Assembly: GCF_003086295.3 (NCBI RefSeq)
Contig: NC_092044.1
Location: forward strand, 69,507,213 to 69,571,212
Direction: 5' to 3'
Source of the DNA: Arachis hypogaea
Lineage: Eukaryota > Streptophyta > Magnoliopsida > Fabales > Fabaceae
DNA: 64,000 nt
The notes beneath the pieces are model-generated. The model searched no databases, was not told where the DNA came from, and worked only from the letters and a program-made list of their open reading frames with translations. Of the stretch, positions 1 to 11,318 are shown piece after piece; the stretch's first letter is position 1, and each line of letters starts with the position of its first letter. A program made the position numbers and the translations under genes.

Positions 1-1772
1 ATGTGTGTTCTAAACCGCGCAATTTAGAATTCACACACCTATTTGTCATCAATGTCACACTAATTCACTCACTCATTTCTAGTGATCTACCTTATTCCAA
101 CAATGTATGCTTCCTTGCTTTTATATCTTCTCATCTTATGGTGTTATATTTTTATTTCATTATGAATGCACCACAAGCAAACATGGAAGCAAGACTAAGA
201 ACACGTAGCAATCCAGAGATTCGCCATACCCCCTTGCTCATCTTGGAGTGCACCGAGGACGGTGCAAACTTTTAAGTGTGGGGAGGTCGTCCGACCGGTC
301 GGCGATTTTAGGTGACAAGTTTCTAATTCCAACACTTTTGCATTTCATTCTAAGATTTTAGGATTTTTACTTGCATTTTCTTAGTTTTGCATATATATAC
401 AAAATAAGCTTAGTCAAAATAATGAAAATTTTCAAGGATTTCTATCTATAGGGCACCAATTGATTTGAGTGAAAACTTTTCATAGAACTTGCATGAATTA
501 TATATCTTGTGGATCATGTTTTTGAGCTAGGAACACAAGCAAGTGAGATTTGAGCCTAATGGTGTGGCTACATCTTATAACCACTTATTTTCCTTCTTGT
601 GTGCATTATTCTCTTTCTATGAATGTAATCTTTGATTTGTTTGATCCTTTATATCCATTATTTTGTGTATTTATGCATTTATATGATTGAGGCCATCATT
701 TCATTTAGCTCACTTACCCAAAAAGCCTTACCTTTTATCTTCCATTGTTAGCCAAATTTGAGCCTACGATTAACCCACTTGTTCTTAATTTTAGCACATT
801 ACAAGCCTAAAGCGGAAAACAATAAATGTCCTTAATTTGGATCTTTGATTAGCTTAGGCAAGTGTGTGTGAGTATCATTCAAGTGTGGGAATCTTGGGAC
901 ATTGGGTGAATAAAAGGGTAGTTTTGTATTATTATTGGAAATATTGGGAATTGGGTACATACTCATGTATTGATCAAATGTAAAACCTTATGCATTGAGG
1001 TTCTTGTATATAGAAAGAAAAATATGAGAAAAACAAAAGAAAAAGAAAAGAAAAATAATATGGAAAAGGAAAAGAAAAAAATAGATAAAGAAAGAAAAAG
1101 AAGAAAAAGAAAGAAATAAAAAGGGGACAAAATGCCCCAAAGTGAAGCTCAATAAGATCAATGCATGAGTGTTGTGAAATGAAAAGGGATGCATGAGTAT
1201 GTGAAAAAGTGAAAAATGGGTAGTTAGGTTAGAACTTAATTGTATAGGATGTCATAGGTTAGGTGGGAAGTTTAAGCTTATCAAAGATTCAAATTTCAAG
1301 CTCACTTAACCATATATGCATCATACCTTGACCCTGGCCCCATTACAACCAAAGAAAAGACCTCATGATACTTGTATGCATGCATGAAATATATGTTGAT
1401 TGTTAGAAGAAGAACAAATCTTGGAAAACATGATTAGGGGAGAATTGAGAGAATCAACCCTAAACACTTGAGCGAATAGAGTGCAAATACATCCGGTGAG
1501 GGTTAGATGCTCAATTACATGGTTCCACCTATGATCATCTCTTCTCATGCAAGTTTGTAAAAATATTTAATAACTCAATTCAATTTTGGATTAGACTTGC
1601 TAGTCCTTAGCCCTTGTGCATATATGCTTCTTGGGAATTGATTTATTTTGACCAAGCAATTGCATTCATTTAGATAGTTGCATATAGGTAGATTGCATTT
1701 AGTTAGTTCCATTGAATAAATACCATACCCTTTACTTCATTCTTGGTTTAAGCGTGAGGACATGCTTGGTTT
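1..1772 (+). other. B1 internal 3' region, apparently non-coding
   Basis: No convincing gene is seen. A 90-codon ORF at 3-275 aligns only loosely with the inverted copy in B3 (about 10460-10747) and is not conserved as protein. Positions 1005-1115 are a long purine-rich (A/G) tract. Relative to B1, B3 lacks the segment from about 275 to 1120, so this block is dispensable or was gained. A second polypurine-like motif lies at 271-287. Confidence 0.6.
271..287 (+). promoter_or_regulatory. internal polypurine-tract-like motif of B1
   Basis: TTTAAGTGTGGGGAGGT here is the same as the sequence that directly precedes the 3' LTR at 1770-1786. It is followed by a GTCGTCCGACCGGTCGGCGA dyad instead of an LTR. 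It could act as a second, central-type plus-strand primer, as central polypurine tracts do in retroviruses. That role is inference. Confidence 0.45.
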
Positions 1773-1786
1773 AAGTGTGGGGAGGT
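1773..1786 (+). promoter_or_regulatory. polypurine tract (PPT) of B1
   Basis: AAGTGTGGGGAGGT abuts the first TG of the LTR. In LTR retrotransposons this RNase H-resistant purine stretch primes plus-strand DNA synthesis. Its position exactly at the LTR boundary fixes the element as plus strand. Confidence 0.85.
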
Positions 1787-3329
1787 TGATAAACCCCGTT
1801 TTGATGGTTTATCTTGTATTGATTTTAAGAGATTTTATAACCTTTTACCCACATTTATCCATTAAAATAGCATGGTTTTATAACTTCTCCTTTAATTGTG
1901 CTTAAGAGTGAAAACATGCTTTTTAGGACTTAAAATAAATAAATTTAATTCACCTTGATTCCATTAGATGCCTTGATATGTTTGTTAAGTGATTTAAGGT
2001 TTAGGAGGCAAAGATTGGATCAAGGGAATGAAGAAAGAAAGCATGAAAAGTTGGAGAACTCATGAAGAAATGAAAGAACCGGAAAGCTGTCAAGCCGACC
2101 TCTTCGCACTTAAACGACCATAACTTGAGCTACAGAGGTCCAAATGATGCGGTTCTAGTTGGGTTGGTAAGCTAACATCCGGGGCTTCACAATAATATAA
2201 GATTTTCTCTAGTTGCACCTTAGATAGGGACGTGTACGCGTCGTTGTGCCACCTGGTTCACTTAATGCAATCCGTGGGCCAGCGAATTCTCAAGCCTTGT
2301 GGGCCCAATCCAACTCATTTTTGATGCTATTTAAGCCAAAGATTGAAGAGGGATGAGGCATCTAGTTACCATTAGTTTAGTTTAGCATAGTTTAGTTTTA
2401 GAATTAGTTTCTAGAGAGAGAAGCTCTCACTTCTCTCTAGAATTAGGGTTAGGATTAGGTTTAGTTCTTAGATCTAGATTTTAATCTTTGCTTTCTTCTA
2501 CTTCTACCTTTCAATTCCTTGTAGTTACATTCATTCTTCTTCCATTCTTTTGTTGTAATTTCCTTTATGTTGTTCTTATGTTTTGTTGTAGATCTACTAT
2601 TGTTCCTTCTACTTTCTTCCAATTCAATAAAAGGTAATTCATAATAAATGTGTTTCTTTTAATTGTTGTTGTTAATTCATTGCCATAAATGTTGTTAGAT
2701 TCTATTCTTGTTGTCAATTTTCTTTGCTTTTCTTTTGTGCCTCCCAAGTGTTTGATGAAATGCTTGGTTGGATTTTAGTGTAGGTTTTGTTCCTCTTGGC
2801 CTAGGTAGAGTAATTAGTGACTCTTGAGTTATCTAATTCATTTGTTGATTGATAATTAGAAGTTGCTAATTGATTTGAATGCCTCTAAAGCTAGTCTTTC
2901 CTTTAGGAGTTGATTAGGACTTGAGGAATCAAATTGATTCATCCACTTGACTTTCCTCCATGGTTAGAGGTTAACTAAGTGGGAGCAATACACAATTCTC
3001 ATCACAATTGAGAAGGATAACTAGGATAGGACTTCTAGTTCTCATATCTTGCCAAGAGTTTTATTAGTTGTTAGTTTATTTTCTTTGCCATTTATATTTC
3101 TTGTCTAAAATCTCAAAAACCCCAAAACAACTCACAACCAATAACAAGACACTTTATTGTAATTCCTAGGGAGAACGACCCGAGGTTTAAATACTCCGGT
3201 TTATAGATTTTAGGGGTTTATACTTGTGACAAACAAATTTTTGCATGAGAGGATTATTGTTGGTTTAGAAACTATACTTTACAACGAGATTTCCTTAGTG
3301 AAATTCTAAACCGTCAAAAATCCAATCAT
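1787..3329 (+). repeat. B1 3' LTR
   Basis: A 1543-bp LTR running from TGATAAACCC to CCAATCA. The B2 5' LTR is 1545 bp and collinear with it. Both carry the GGGAG..ACGACYCGAGG...TACT block near the 3' end (about 3170-3236 here). A dyad-rich ACGTGTACGCGT stretch lies near 2228. The outer end abuts A1 LTR sequence. Confidence 0.85.
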
Positions 3330-4788
3330 TAGTCATCTTGTAAATCTCAGTCAGGGGGATAATAATTGATTATTGGGTTTTGGAAAATATAAAGAGATAA
3401 TTAATTTATTAATAAAGGATAGAAATACTTATGTAATTTCATTGGTAGGAATTTCAAATAAGTATATGGAGATGAAGTATTGCTTTTGAATCTCTGCTTT
3501 CCTACTGCATCCATCCAATCCTTCTTACTCCTTTCCATGGCAAGCTGTATGTAGGGCATCACCGTTGTCAATGGCTACATCCTATCCTCTCAGTGAAAAA
3601 GGTCCAAATGCTCTGTCACCGCACGGCAAATCATCTGTTGGTTCTCGATCATGTTGGAATAGAATCCCTTGATTCTTTTGCGTTTGTCATCACGCCCAGC
3701 AATCGCGAGTTTGAAGCTCGTCACAGTCATTCAATCCCAGGATCCTACTCGGAATACCACAGACAAGGTTTAGACTTTCCGGATTCTCATGAATGCTGCC
3801 ATCAATTCTAGCTTATACCACGAAGATTCTGATTAAGGAATCCAAGAGATACGCACTCTAGCTTACGCTTGTAGAACGGAAGTGGTTGTCAGGCACGCGT
3901 TCATACGGATGGATGATGATGAGTGTCACGGATCATCACATCCATCAGGTTGAAGTACGAATGGTATCTTAGAACAGGAATAAATCGAATTGAATAGAAA
4001 ATAATAGTAATTGCATTAAAACTTGAGGTACAGCAGAGCTCCACACCCTTAATCTATGGTGTGTAGAAACTCCACCGTTGAAAATACATAAGTGATGAAG
4101 GTTTAGGCATGGCCGAGAGGCCAGCCCCCAGGGTCTAAGAACTAAACGTTCAAAGATGTCTAATACACTAGTAAAATGTCCTATTTTTAATAAACTAGCT
4201 GCTAGGGTTTACAGAAGTAAGTAATTGATGCATAAATCCACTTTCGGGGCCCACCCGGTGTATGTTTGGGCTAAGCTTGAATGTTACACGAGCTAAGGCT
4301 TATCTTGGAGTTGAACGCCAAGTTGTAACGTGTTTTGGGCGTTCAACTCTGGTTCGTGACGTGTTTCTGGCGTTTGACTCAAGAATGCAGTATGGAACTG
4401 GCGTTGAGCGCCAGTTTACGTCGTCAATTCGCAAATAAAGTATGGACTATTATATATTGCCGGAAAGCTCTGGATGTCTACTTTTTAACGCCGTTGAGAG
4501 CGCCCCATTTGAAGTTCTGTAGCTCCAGAAAATCTATTTCGAATGCAAGGAGGGCAGATTCCAACAGCATCAGCAGTCCTTTGTCAGCCTTTTATCAGAG
4601 TTTTGCTCAGGTCCCTCAATTTCAGCCAGAAAGTACCTGAAATCACAGAAAAACACACAAACTCATAGTAAAGTCTAGAAATGTGAATTTAGCATAAAAA
4701 CTAATGAAAACATCCCTAAAAGTAGCTTGAACCTATTAAAAACTACCTAAAAACAATGCCAAAAAGCGTATAAATTATCCGCTCATCA
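3330..4788 (-). repeat. A1 3' LTR, truncated
   Basis: Collinear with 8495-9951 of the 5' LTR. The part corresponding to 8281-8494 is missing because B1 inserted at this point. The inner end reads CGCTCATCA on the plus strand, which is the TGATGAGCG start of the LTR on the element strand. A 31-bp-phased dyad block typical of family A lies around 4300-4420. Confidence 0.85.
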
Positions 4789-4810
4789 CAACACCAAACT
4801 TAAATTGTTG
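4789..4810 (-). promoter_or_regulatory. polypurine-tract region of A1
   Basis: On the element strand AATTTAAGTTTGGTGTTG directly precedes the LTR. The same sequence abuts the 3' LTRs of A2, A3 and A4, so it is the plus-strand primer of family A. It is less purine-rich than a classical tract. Confidence 0.65.
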
Positions 4811-5889
4811 CTTGTCCCAAAGCAACTAAAAATCAAATAGGATAAAAAGAAGAGAATATACTATAAATTCCAAAATATCAATGAATATTAATTCTAATTA
4901 GATGAGCGGGACTTGTAGCTTTTTGCTTCTGAACAGTTTTGGCATCTCACTTTTTCCTTTGAAGTTTAGAATGATTGGCTTCTATAGGAACTTAGAATTT
5001 CAGATAGTGTTATTGATTCTCCTAGTTAAGTATGTTGATTCTTGAACAGAGCTACTTTTATGAGTCTTGGCCGTGGCCCTAAGCACTTTGTTTTCCAGTA
5101 TTACCACTGGATACATGAATGCCACAGACACATAACTGGGTGAATCTTTTCAGATTGTGACTCAGCTTTGCTAAAGTCCCCAGTTAGAGGTGTCCAGAGC
5201 TCTTAAGCACACTCTTTTTGCTTTGGATCACGACTTTAACCGCTCAGTCTCAAGCTTTTCACTTGGACCTTCATGCCACAAGCACATGGTTAGGGACAGC
5301 TTAATTTAGCCGCTTAGGCCTGGATTTTATTTCCTTGGGCCCTCCTATCCATTGATGCTCAAAGCCTTGGATCCTTTTTACCCTTTCCTTTTGGTTTTAA
5401 GGGCTATTGGCTTTTTCTGCTTGCTTTTCTTTTCCTTTCTATTTTTTTTGCTACTTTTTTTTCAAGCTTTTGCTTTTTCACTGCTTTTTCTTGCTTCAAG
5501 AATCAATCTCATGATTTTTTAGATCATCAATAACATTTTTCTTTGTTCATCATTCTTTCAAGAGCCAACAATTTTAACATTCATACACAACAAGATCAAA
5601 AATATGCACTGTTCAAGCATTCATTCAGAAAGCAAAAAGTATTGTCACCACATCAATATAATTAAACTAAATTCAAGGATGAATTCGAAACTCATGTACT
5701 GCTTGTTCTTTTGAATTAAAAACATTTTTCATTTAAGAGAGGTGAAGGATTCATGGAATTATTCATAGCCTTAAGACATAGTTACTAAATACTAATGATC
5801 ATGAAAGACACAAACATAGATAAACATATTACATAAAAGAAAAATGAAAAAGCAAAAAAAAAAATTTAAGAACAAGGAATGAGTCCACC
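4811..5889 (-). other. A1 3' untranslated region
   Basis: No gene is seen. The region aligns with the same interval in A2, A3 and A4 (for example 26057-27026). It contains a pyrimidine-rich stretch around 5400-5475 on the plus strand. It separates the 3' ORF from the PPT in all family A copies. Confidence 0.6.
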
Positions 5890-6126
5890 TTAGTGAGGGT
5901 GGCGCCTTCTTGAAGGACCATTGATGTCCTTGAGCTCTTCTATGTCTCTTCCTTGTCTTTGTTGCTCTTCCCTAGTGATTTTGGTGCTCCTAATAATTAT
6001 GTGGAGGAAAATGTATCCCCTGAGGTATCTCAGGGATTTCTTGTTGAGGGAATTCCTCATGTTCTCTTGATGTGCAGTCAAATGCTCTTCTACTGAGCTA
6101 TGGACCCTTGAGATGAATCTCTCCAT
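5890..6126 (-). pseudogene. remnant of the plant-specific 3' ORF (A1)
   Basis: A 78-codon frame fuses the N-terminal MERFISRV segment of the family A 3' ORF to its C-terminal REEQQRQGRDIEEL segment. In A2 these segments are about 300 residues apart. The whole conserved core (the RGW and IPTSNRS region) has been deleted. It is a deletion scar, unlikely to encode a working product. Confidence 0.7.
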
Positions 6127-6186
6127 CTCCCATGACTTGGAGGTGGAAGCTTTTTGTCTTCCCTTTTCTCTTTTTTTCTTTTTTTT

Positions 6187-6297
6187 TTAGGTTTCTCTGA
6201 ATTGTTGATTTTTAGTTTCTCTTGACTTCCTCTTTAGAGTCCTTTTAAGTTCAGGATCTGCTTCAATAAGAATGTTCTTGTCCTTGCTCCTGCTCAT
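6187..6297 (-). pseudogene. gag: gag start remnant (A1), 36 codons
   Basis: The frame starts with MSRSKDKNILIEADPE, matching the gag start of A2 (49580) and A4 (30549), then stops after 36 codons in a T-rich tract. Everything from gag codon ~30 through protease to the start of the 3' ORF has been lost, including the hairpin found in A2 and A4. The start is chosen by alignment with A2. Confidence 0.7.
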
Positions 6298-6469
6298 ATG
6301 AAAAAGAAGGGAACAGAAAATAATAATAGGGATCCTCTTTGTTCAGATATAGAGGTTCCTTTGTGTGAGTAGAAAAGAAGAAGAATAGGAAGGAGAAGAG
6401 GAAAATTTGAACTCAAAGAGAGGGGGTTCGAATTTTAGGATGAAGAGAAGTGTTAGTAAATAAATAAAA

Positions 6470-7250
6470 TAAATAGAAGGAGGTGAGAGGGATAGAAATT
6501 CAAAAAATAAATTTTGAAAAAGGGATAGTAATTTTCGAAAATTAAAATGACATAAAATTAAAATTAAAATTTGAAATAATTAGTTAATTAGAAGAATTTT
6601 GAAAAAGAGGAAGGTAATTTTCGAAAATTAGAGAGAGAAAATTAGTTAGGTGGTTTTGAAAAAGATAAAAGATAAAACAAACAAATAAATCAATTAGTTA
6701 GTTGAAAAAGATTTGAAAATTAATTTTGAAAAGATAAGAAGTTAGAAAAGATTTTTGAAATTAAAGTTTGAAAAAGATATGATATGAAAAGATATGATTA
6801 AAAAGATATGATTTTAAAAAGATATGATTTTGAAAAGATAAGATTGAAAAAATATTTTTGAAAATATATGATTTTAAAAGATATGGTTTTAAAAAGATAT
6901 GATTGAAATTAGTTTTGAAAAAGATTTGAATTTTAAAATTACAATTAATAACTTGACTCACAAGAAATCACAAGATATGATTCTAGAACTTAAAGTTTGA
7001 ATCTTTCTTAACAGGAAAGTAACAAACTTGAAATTTTTAAATCAAAACATTAATTGATGATGTGATTTTCGAAAATATGATATAAAAATAAAAGATTTTG
7101 AAAATATTTTGAAAAAGATTTTTGACATTTTCGAAAATAATAAAAAATGGAAAAGATATGATTTTTGATAAAGATTTTAAAAAGATAAGAATTTTTAAAA
7201 GATAAGATATTTTTTTTATTTTTGAAAAATTTTTTTATGAGAGAGAAAAC
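6470..7250 (-). repeat. AT-rich degenerate repeat in the A1 leader
   Basis: A long tract of variants of GAAAAAGATATGATTTT on the plus strand. Equivalent tracts sit between gag and the PBS in A4 (about 30750-31440) and A2 (about 49740-50260). There is no ORF of note. It probably expands and contracts by slippage. Confidence 0.65.
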
Positions 7251-8168
7251 ACTAAAAATACTCAATGCATGAAAATTTTGGATCAAAACACATGATGCAT
7301 GCAAGAACACTATGAATGTCAAGATGAACACCAAGAACACTTTGAAGATCATGATGAACATCAAGAACATATTTTTGAAAAATTTTCAATGTAAAGAAAA
7401 CATGCAAGACACCAAACTTAGAAATCTTTCATGTTTAGACACTATGAATGCAAAAATGCACATGAAAAACACCATACAAAACAAAACAAGAAAATATGAA
7501 GATCAAACAAGAAAGTTCATCAAGAACAACTTGAAGATCATGATGAATGCAATGCATGAATGCAATTTTCGAAAAATGCATGATGAATATGCAATTGACA
7601 CCAAACTTAAAACTTGACACAAGACTCTAACAAGAAACACCAAATATTTTTGGTTTTTATGATTTTATGAATTTTTTTGTATTTTTATTAATTTTTTTCG
7701 AAAATATATAGGAAAAATAAAATAAGAAATTATAAATTTTTAATGAGAATTCCAGTGTTCATCAAATGTCAGTCTAAAGCTTCAGTCTAGAAATTAGACA
7801 TGGCTTACTAGCCAGCCAAGCTTTTGTAAAAGCTCCGGTGCAAAACACTAGACATAGCCAATGGCCAGCCAAGCTTTAAGTGACAAATCAAGCATACAAC
7901 ACTAGATGGATTAGTAATAGCTAGCTTCCTCTTGTGATGATGGGTTGAAGCCTCGGTCCAAAAGATTAGACATGGCTTTACAGCCAGCCGGATTTCAACA
8001 TATCATCATGAAACTCTAGAATTCATTCTTAAAAATTCTGAAGAACAGGATAAAATATTTATTATTTTTTTTCAAAAATTTTAATAATAAAAACAAAAAG
8101 CTTAAAATTAAAATAAAATTACCTAATCTGAGCAACAAGATGAACCCTCAGTTGTCCATACTCGAACA
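7251..8168 (-). other. A1 leader between AT-rich tract and PBS
   Basis: No gene. The region holds two PPT-like CACCAAACTTA motifs (about 7408 and 7590). It also holds three degenerate copies of a unit around TTAGACATGGC...AGCCAGC (about 7793-7830, 7835-7875 and 7950-7992) that recur in A2 near 50912-51116. Confidence 0.55.
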
Positions 8169-8187
8169 ATCCCCGGCAACGGCGCCA
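8169..8187 (-). promoter_or_regulatory. primer binding site (tRNA-Asp) of A1
   Basis: On the element strand TGGCGCCGTTGCCGGGGAT is complementary to the 3' end of plant tRNA-Asp(GUC), including CCA. Athila-lineage elements are known to use this primer. Here it lies about 94 bp from the LTR rather than the usual few bases, because the PBS-LTR junction has been repeated (see 8257-8274). Confidence 0.8.
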
Positions 8188-8256
8188 AAAACTTGGTGTT
8201 GTTGCCGGATCAGAAAAACTTGGTGCTGTAGTTGCACGTAATTGTAATTCAAACAA

Positions 8257-8274
8257 TCCCCGGCAACGTCGCCA
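8257..8274 (-). repeat. second, mutated PBS copy next to the A1 5' LTR
   Basis: CCCCGGCAACGTCGCCA repeats the primer site with one G-to-T change and is followed by AAAAACTTGGTGG at the LTR start. Further partial copies of the AAAAACTTGGTG junction occur at about 8212 and 8350. The junction has been duplicated several times. Confidence 0.7.
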
Positions 8275-8280
8275 AAAACT

Positions 8281-9951
8281 TGGTGGACGAAATTGTGATT
8301 TATGCTTGAATTGTTGTTTGAAATTAATTCCCTAGTAATGGCTCCAAAAAAAAAAAACTTGGTGCTCAATACCATGGTCTAAATATAACCTCACAACTTC
8401 GCTCAACTAACCAGTAAGTGTACTGGGTCGTCCAAGTAATACCTTACGTGAGTAAGGGTTGATCCCACAGAGATTGTTGGTATGAAGCAAGCTATGGTCA
8501 TCTTGTAAATCTCAGTCAGGAGGATAATAATTGATTATTGGGTTTTCGAAAATATAAAGAGATAATTAATTTATTAATAAAGGATAGAAATACTTATGTA
8601 ATTTCATTGGTAGGAATTTCAGATAAGTGTATGGAGATGATGTATTCCTTTTGAATCTCTACTTTCCTACTGCATCCATCCAATCCTTCTTACTCCTTTC
8701 CATGGCAAGTTGTATGTAGGGAATCACCGTTGTCAATGGCTACATCCCATCCTCCCAGTGAAAAAGGTCCAAATGCTCTGTCACGGCACGGCTAATCATC
8801 TGTTGGTTCCCGATCATGTTGGAATAGAATCCCTTGATCTTTTGCGTTTGTCATCACGCCCAGCAATCGCGAGTTTGAAGCTCGTCACAGTCATTCAATC
8901 CCAGAATCCTACTCGGAATACCACAGACAAGGTTTAAACTTTCCGGATTCTCATGAATGCCGCCATCAATTCTAGCTTATACCACGAAGATTCTGATTAA
9001 GGAATCCAAGAGATACGCGCTCTAGCTTTCGCTTGTAGAACGGAAGTGGTTGTCAGGCACGCGTTCATACGGATGGATGATGATGAGTGTCACGGATCAT
9101 TACATCCATCAGTTTGAAGTACGAATGGTATCTTAGAACAGGAATAAATCGAATTGAATAGAAAATAATAGTAATTGCATTAAAACTTGAGGTACAGCAG
9201 AGCTCCACACCCTTAATCTATGGTGTGTAGAAACTCCACGTTGAAAATACATAAGTGATGAAGGATCAGGCATGGCTGAGAGGCCAGCCTCCAAGGTCTA
9301 AGAACTAAACGTTCAAAGATGTCTAATACACTAGTAAAAAGTCCTATTTATAATAAACTAGCTGCTAGGGTTTACAGAAGTAAGTAATTGATGCATAAAT
9401 CCACTTCCGGGGCCCACTTGGTGTATGTTTGGGCTGAGCTTGAATGTTACACGATCTGAGGCTTATCTTGGAGTTGAACGCCAAGTTGTAACGTGTTTTG
9501 GGCGTTCAACTCTGGTTCGTGACGTATTTCTGGCGTTTGACTCCAAAATGCAGTATGGAACTGGCGTTGAGCGCCAGTTTACGTCGTCAATTCCCGAATA
9601 AAGTATGGACTATTATATATTGCTGGAAAGCTCTGGATGTCTACTTTCCAACGCCGTTGAGAGCACGCCATTGGGAGTTCTGTAGCTCCAGAAAATTTAT
9701 TTCGAGTGCAAGGAGGTCAGATTCCAACAGCATCAGCAGTCCTTTGTCAGCTTTTTATCAGAGTTTTGCTCAGGTCCCTCAATATCAGCCAGAAAATACA
9801 TGAAATCACAGAAAAACACACAAACTCATAGTAAAGTCCAGAAATGTGAATTTAGTATAAAAACTAATGAAAACATCCCTAAAAGTAGCTTGAACCTATT
9901 AAAAACTACGTAAAAATAATGCCAAAAAGCGTATAAATTATCCGCTCATCA
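8281..9951 (-). repeat. A1 5' LTR
   Basis: A complete 1671-bp LTR; on the plus strand it runs TGGTGGACG...CGCTCATCA. On the element strand a TATAAATAG box lies at 9352-9344, with the 31-bp-phased GGCGTT..AACGCC dyads just upstream in U3 (about 9465-9580). The conserved GGGATCGACCC...TACTTGG...GACCCAGTAC block is near the 3' end. Confidence 0.88.
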
Positions 9952-11318
9952 ACAACCAAATCGAATCCACAATTGATTTAAGTTATTGAAAAGATTTTAC
10001 AAACTTGCAAGATAAGAGATGATCATAGGTGAAAACATGTAATTGAGCAATCAAACCCTCACTGGATGTGTATCCACTCTAGTCACTCAAGTGTATAGGG
10101 TTGATTCACTCAATTCTCTCCTAATCTTGCTTTCCAAGATTTATTTTTCATCTAACAATCAACAATTATTTCATGCATGCATACAAATATCATGAGGACT
10201 TATCCATAGGTTGTAATAGGGCTAGGGTCAAGGTAAGATTGTATTTGGTCAAATGGACTAGAATTTGAATCTTTGATTGACCTAAGCTTTCCAACTAACC
10301 TATATAACAACCTATACAATTCTAAACAAACCTAACTACCCATTCTTCACTTTTTCACACACTCATGCATTCTTTTTTTTTATCACAACACATATGCATT
10401 AATTATTATTGAATTTCACTTTGGGGCATTTGTCCCAAAGTTTGCACCGTCCTCAGTGCACTCAAAGATGAGCAAGGGGGGTACGGCGACTTTCCAAGTT
10501 GCCACCTTCAGCTAGTGGATCAACCGGCTGCTGCATGTTCTTTCTTCTGCTTCCATTTTTGCTTATGATAAAAATCACCCTGAGCAATAGAAAATAGCAT
10601 AGTAAGCAAATTAAATGCAAAAGCAAGGAAGCATAAATTGTTGGAATGAGGTAAATCACGAGAGTGAAGTGGGTGAATTAGTATGACATTAAGGAAGACT
10701 AGTGTGTGAGTTCTAAGTTGGCTACGGTTTAGAACACACACTAGCATAGAAGGCTATGTCACAATAGAAGCATGCACTTCACTTATTCTAGTGTCCTTGA
10801 AATACTTCAAAGTAACTTGTAAGTTAAGATAAACAAATAAGACATAAAGAAGCATGAAAGCACTCAAGCAAAAATCAAGCAATTGTGAAATGGATAATGC
10901 ATGTGCATTGATTGATGTGCAAGGAAACTTAATGCATCAAGTGAAATATAGAGCTTACACATCAAACAATGACACATATTGAAGTTTATTTGCAACACCC
11001 AAGTGACATAAGGGTAGAAGACATGGGTGCTATGGAACTTAGGAAAAGAGATATAAGAGTTAAAGTCAATCACATAGCAAGTGTGGTCCACAAAGCTTTA
11101 CAAAGCTAAAAAATATGTCACTAGGCAAGCTTTCGATCCAATTTCACAATTCCAAAATCTCAATGCATGAAATAGGTGATGTGAACAAGAATCAATTAAT
11201 AACAAGCATCACCTAACAAAAAATGCATTGACATTACACAATTGCCGAACAATGGATGATGAATGCATGGTGGCCAAAACATGCAATTCATAAAATTTAG
11301 AAAGCTTGAAGGCAATGT
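9952..11318 (-). mobile_element. B3: internal fragment of a family B element
   Basis: The reverse complement aligns with 1-275 and about 1120-1640 of B1, and it extends about 570 bp further upstream. It lacks the 275-1120 block of B1. It is bounded on the left by A1 and on the right by the LTR of E, so it is the substrate both inserted into. No protein domain is seen; short ORFs at 10462-10747 are not conserved. Confidence 0.75.

Larger units (their letters stand above)
1..3329 (+). mobile_element. B1: 3' part of a family B LTR retrotransposon
   Basis: This is the 3' end of a plus-strand element whose 5' part lies left of the window. It consists of about 1.8 kb of internal sequence, a polypurine tract and one complete LTR. 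The LTR matches the B2 LTR (59708-61252) along its whole length. The element sits inside the 3' LTR of A1: A1 LTR sequence resumes at 3330 and lacks its first roughly 210 bp. No pol, gag or integrase domain is visible here. Family B shares the tRNA-Asp primer site of Athila-type elements (seen in B2), so it may be a non-autonomous relative; that is inference. Confidence 0.85.
3330..9951 (-). mobile_element. A1: deleted Athila-type element
   Basis: Minus-strand element with 3' LTR (3330-4788, cut by B1), internal region, duplicated primer sites and a complete 5' LTR (8281-9951). LTR type, PBS and PPT match A2, A3 and A4. Almost all coding sequence is gone: only a 36-codon start of gag and a fused scrap of the 3' ORF remain. 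It would depend on other copies for every protein. It lies within B3 sequence on its right side (9952 onward). Confidence 0.85.

Noticed and set aside
3..275. 90-codon ORF at the left edge
   Set aside because: The B3 counterpart differs in sequence and reading frame limits; no sign of protein-level conservation.
1005..1115. A/G-rich tract as a microsatellite or regulatory GAGA element
   Set aside because: Irregular purine run dominated by AAAG/GAAA without a stable unit; nothing more can be supported.
8169..8187. Possible tRNA-Asp gene
   Set aside because: Only the 3' terminal 19 nt of the tRNA are matched, on the complementary strand next to an LTR; this is a primer binding site.
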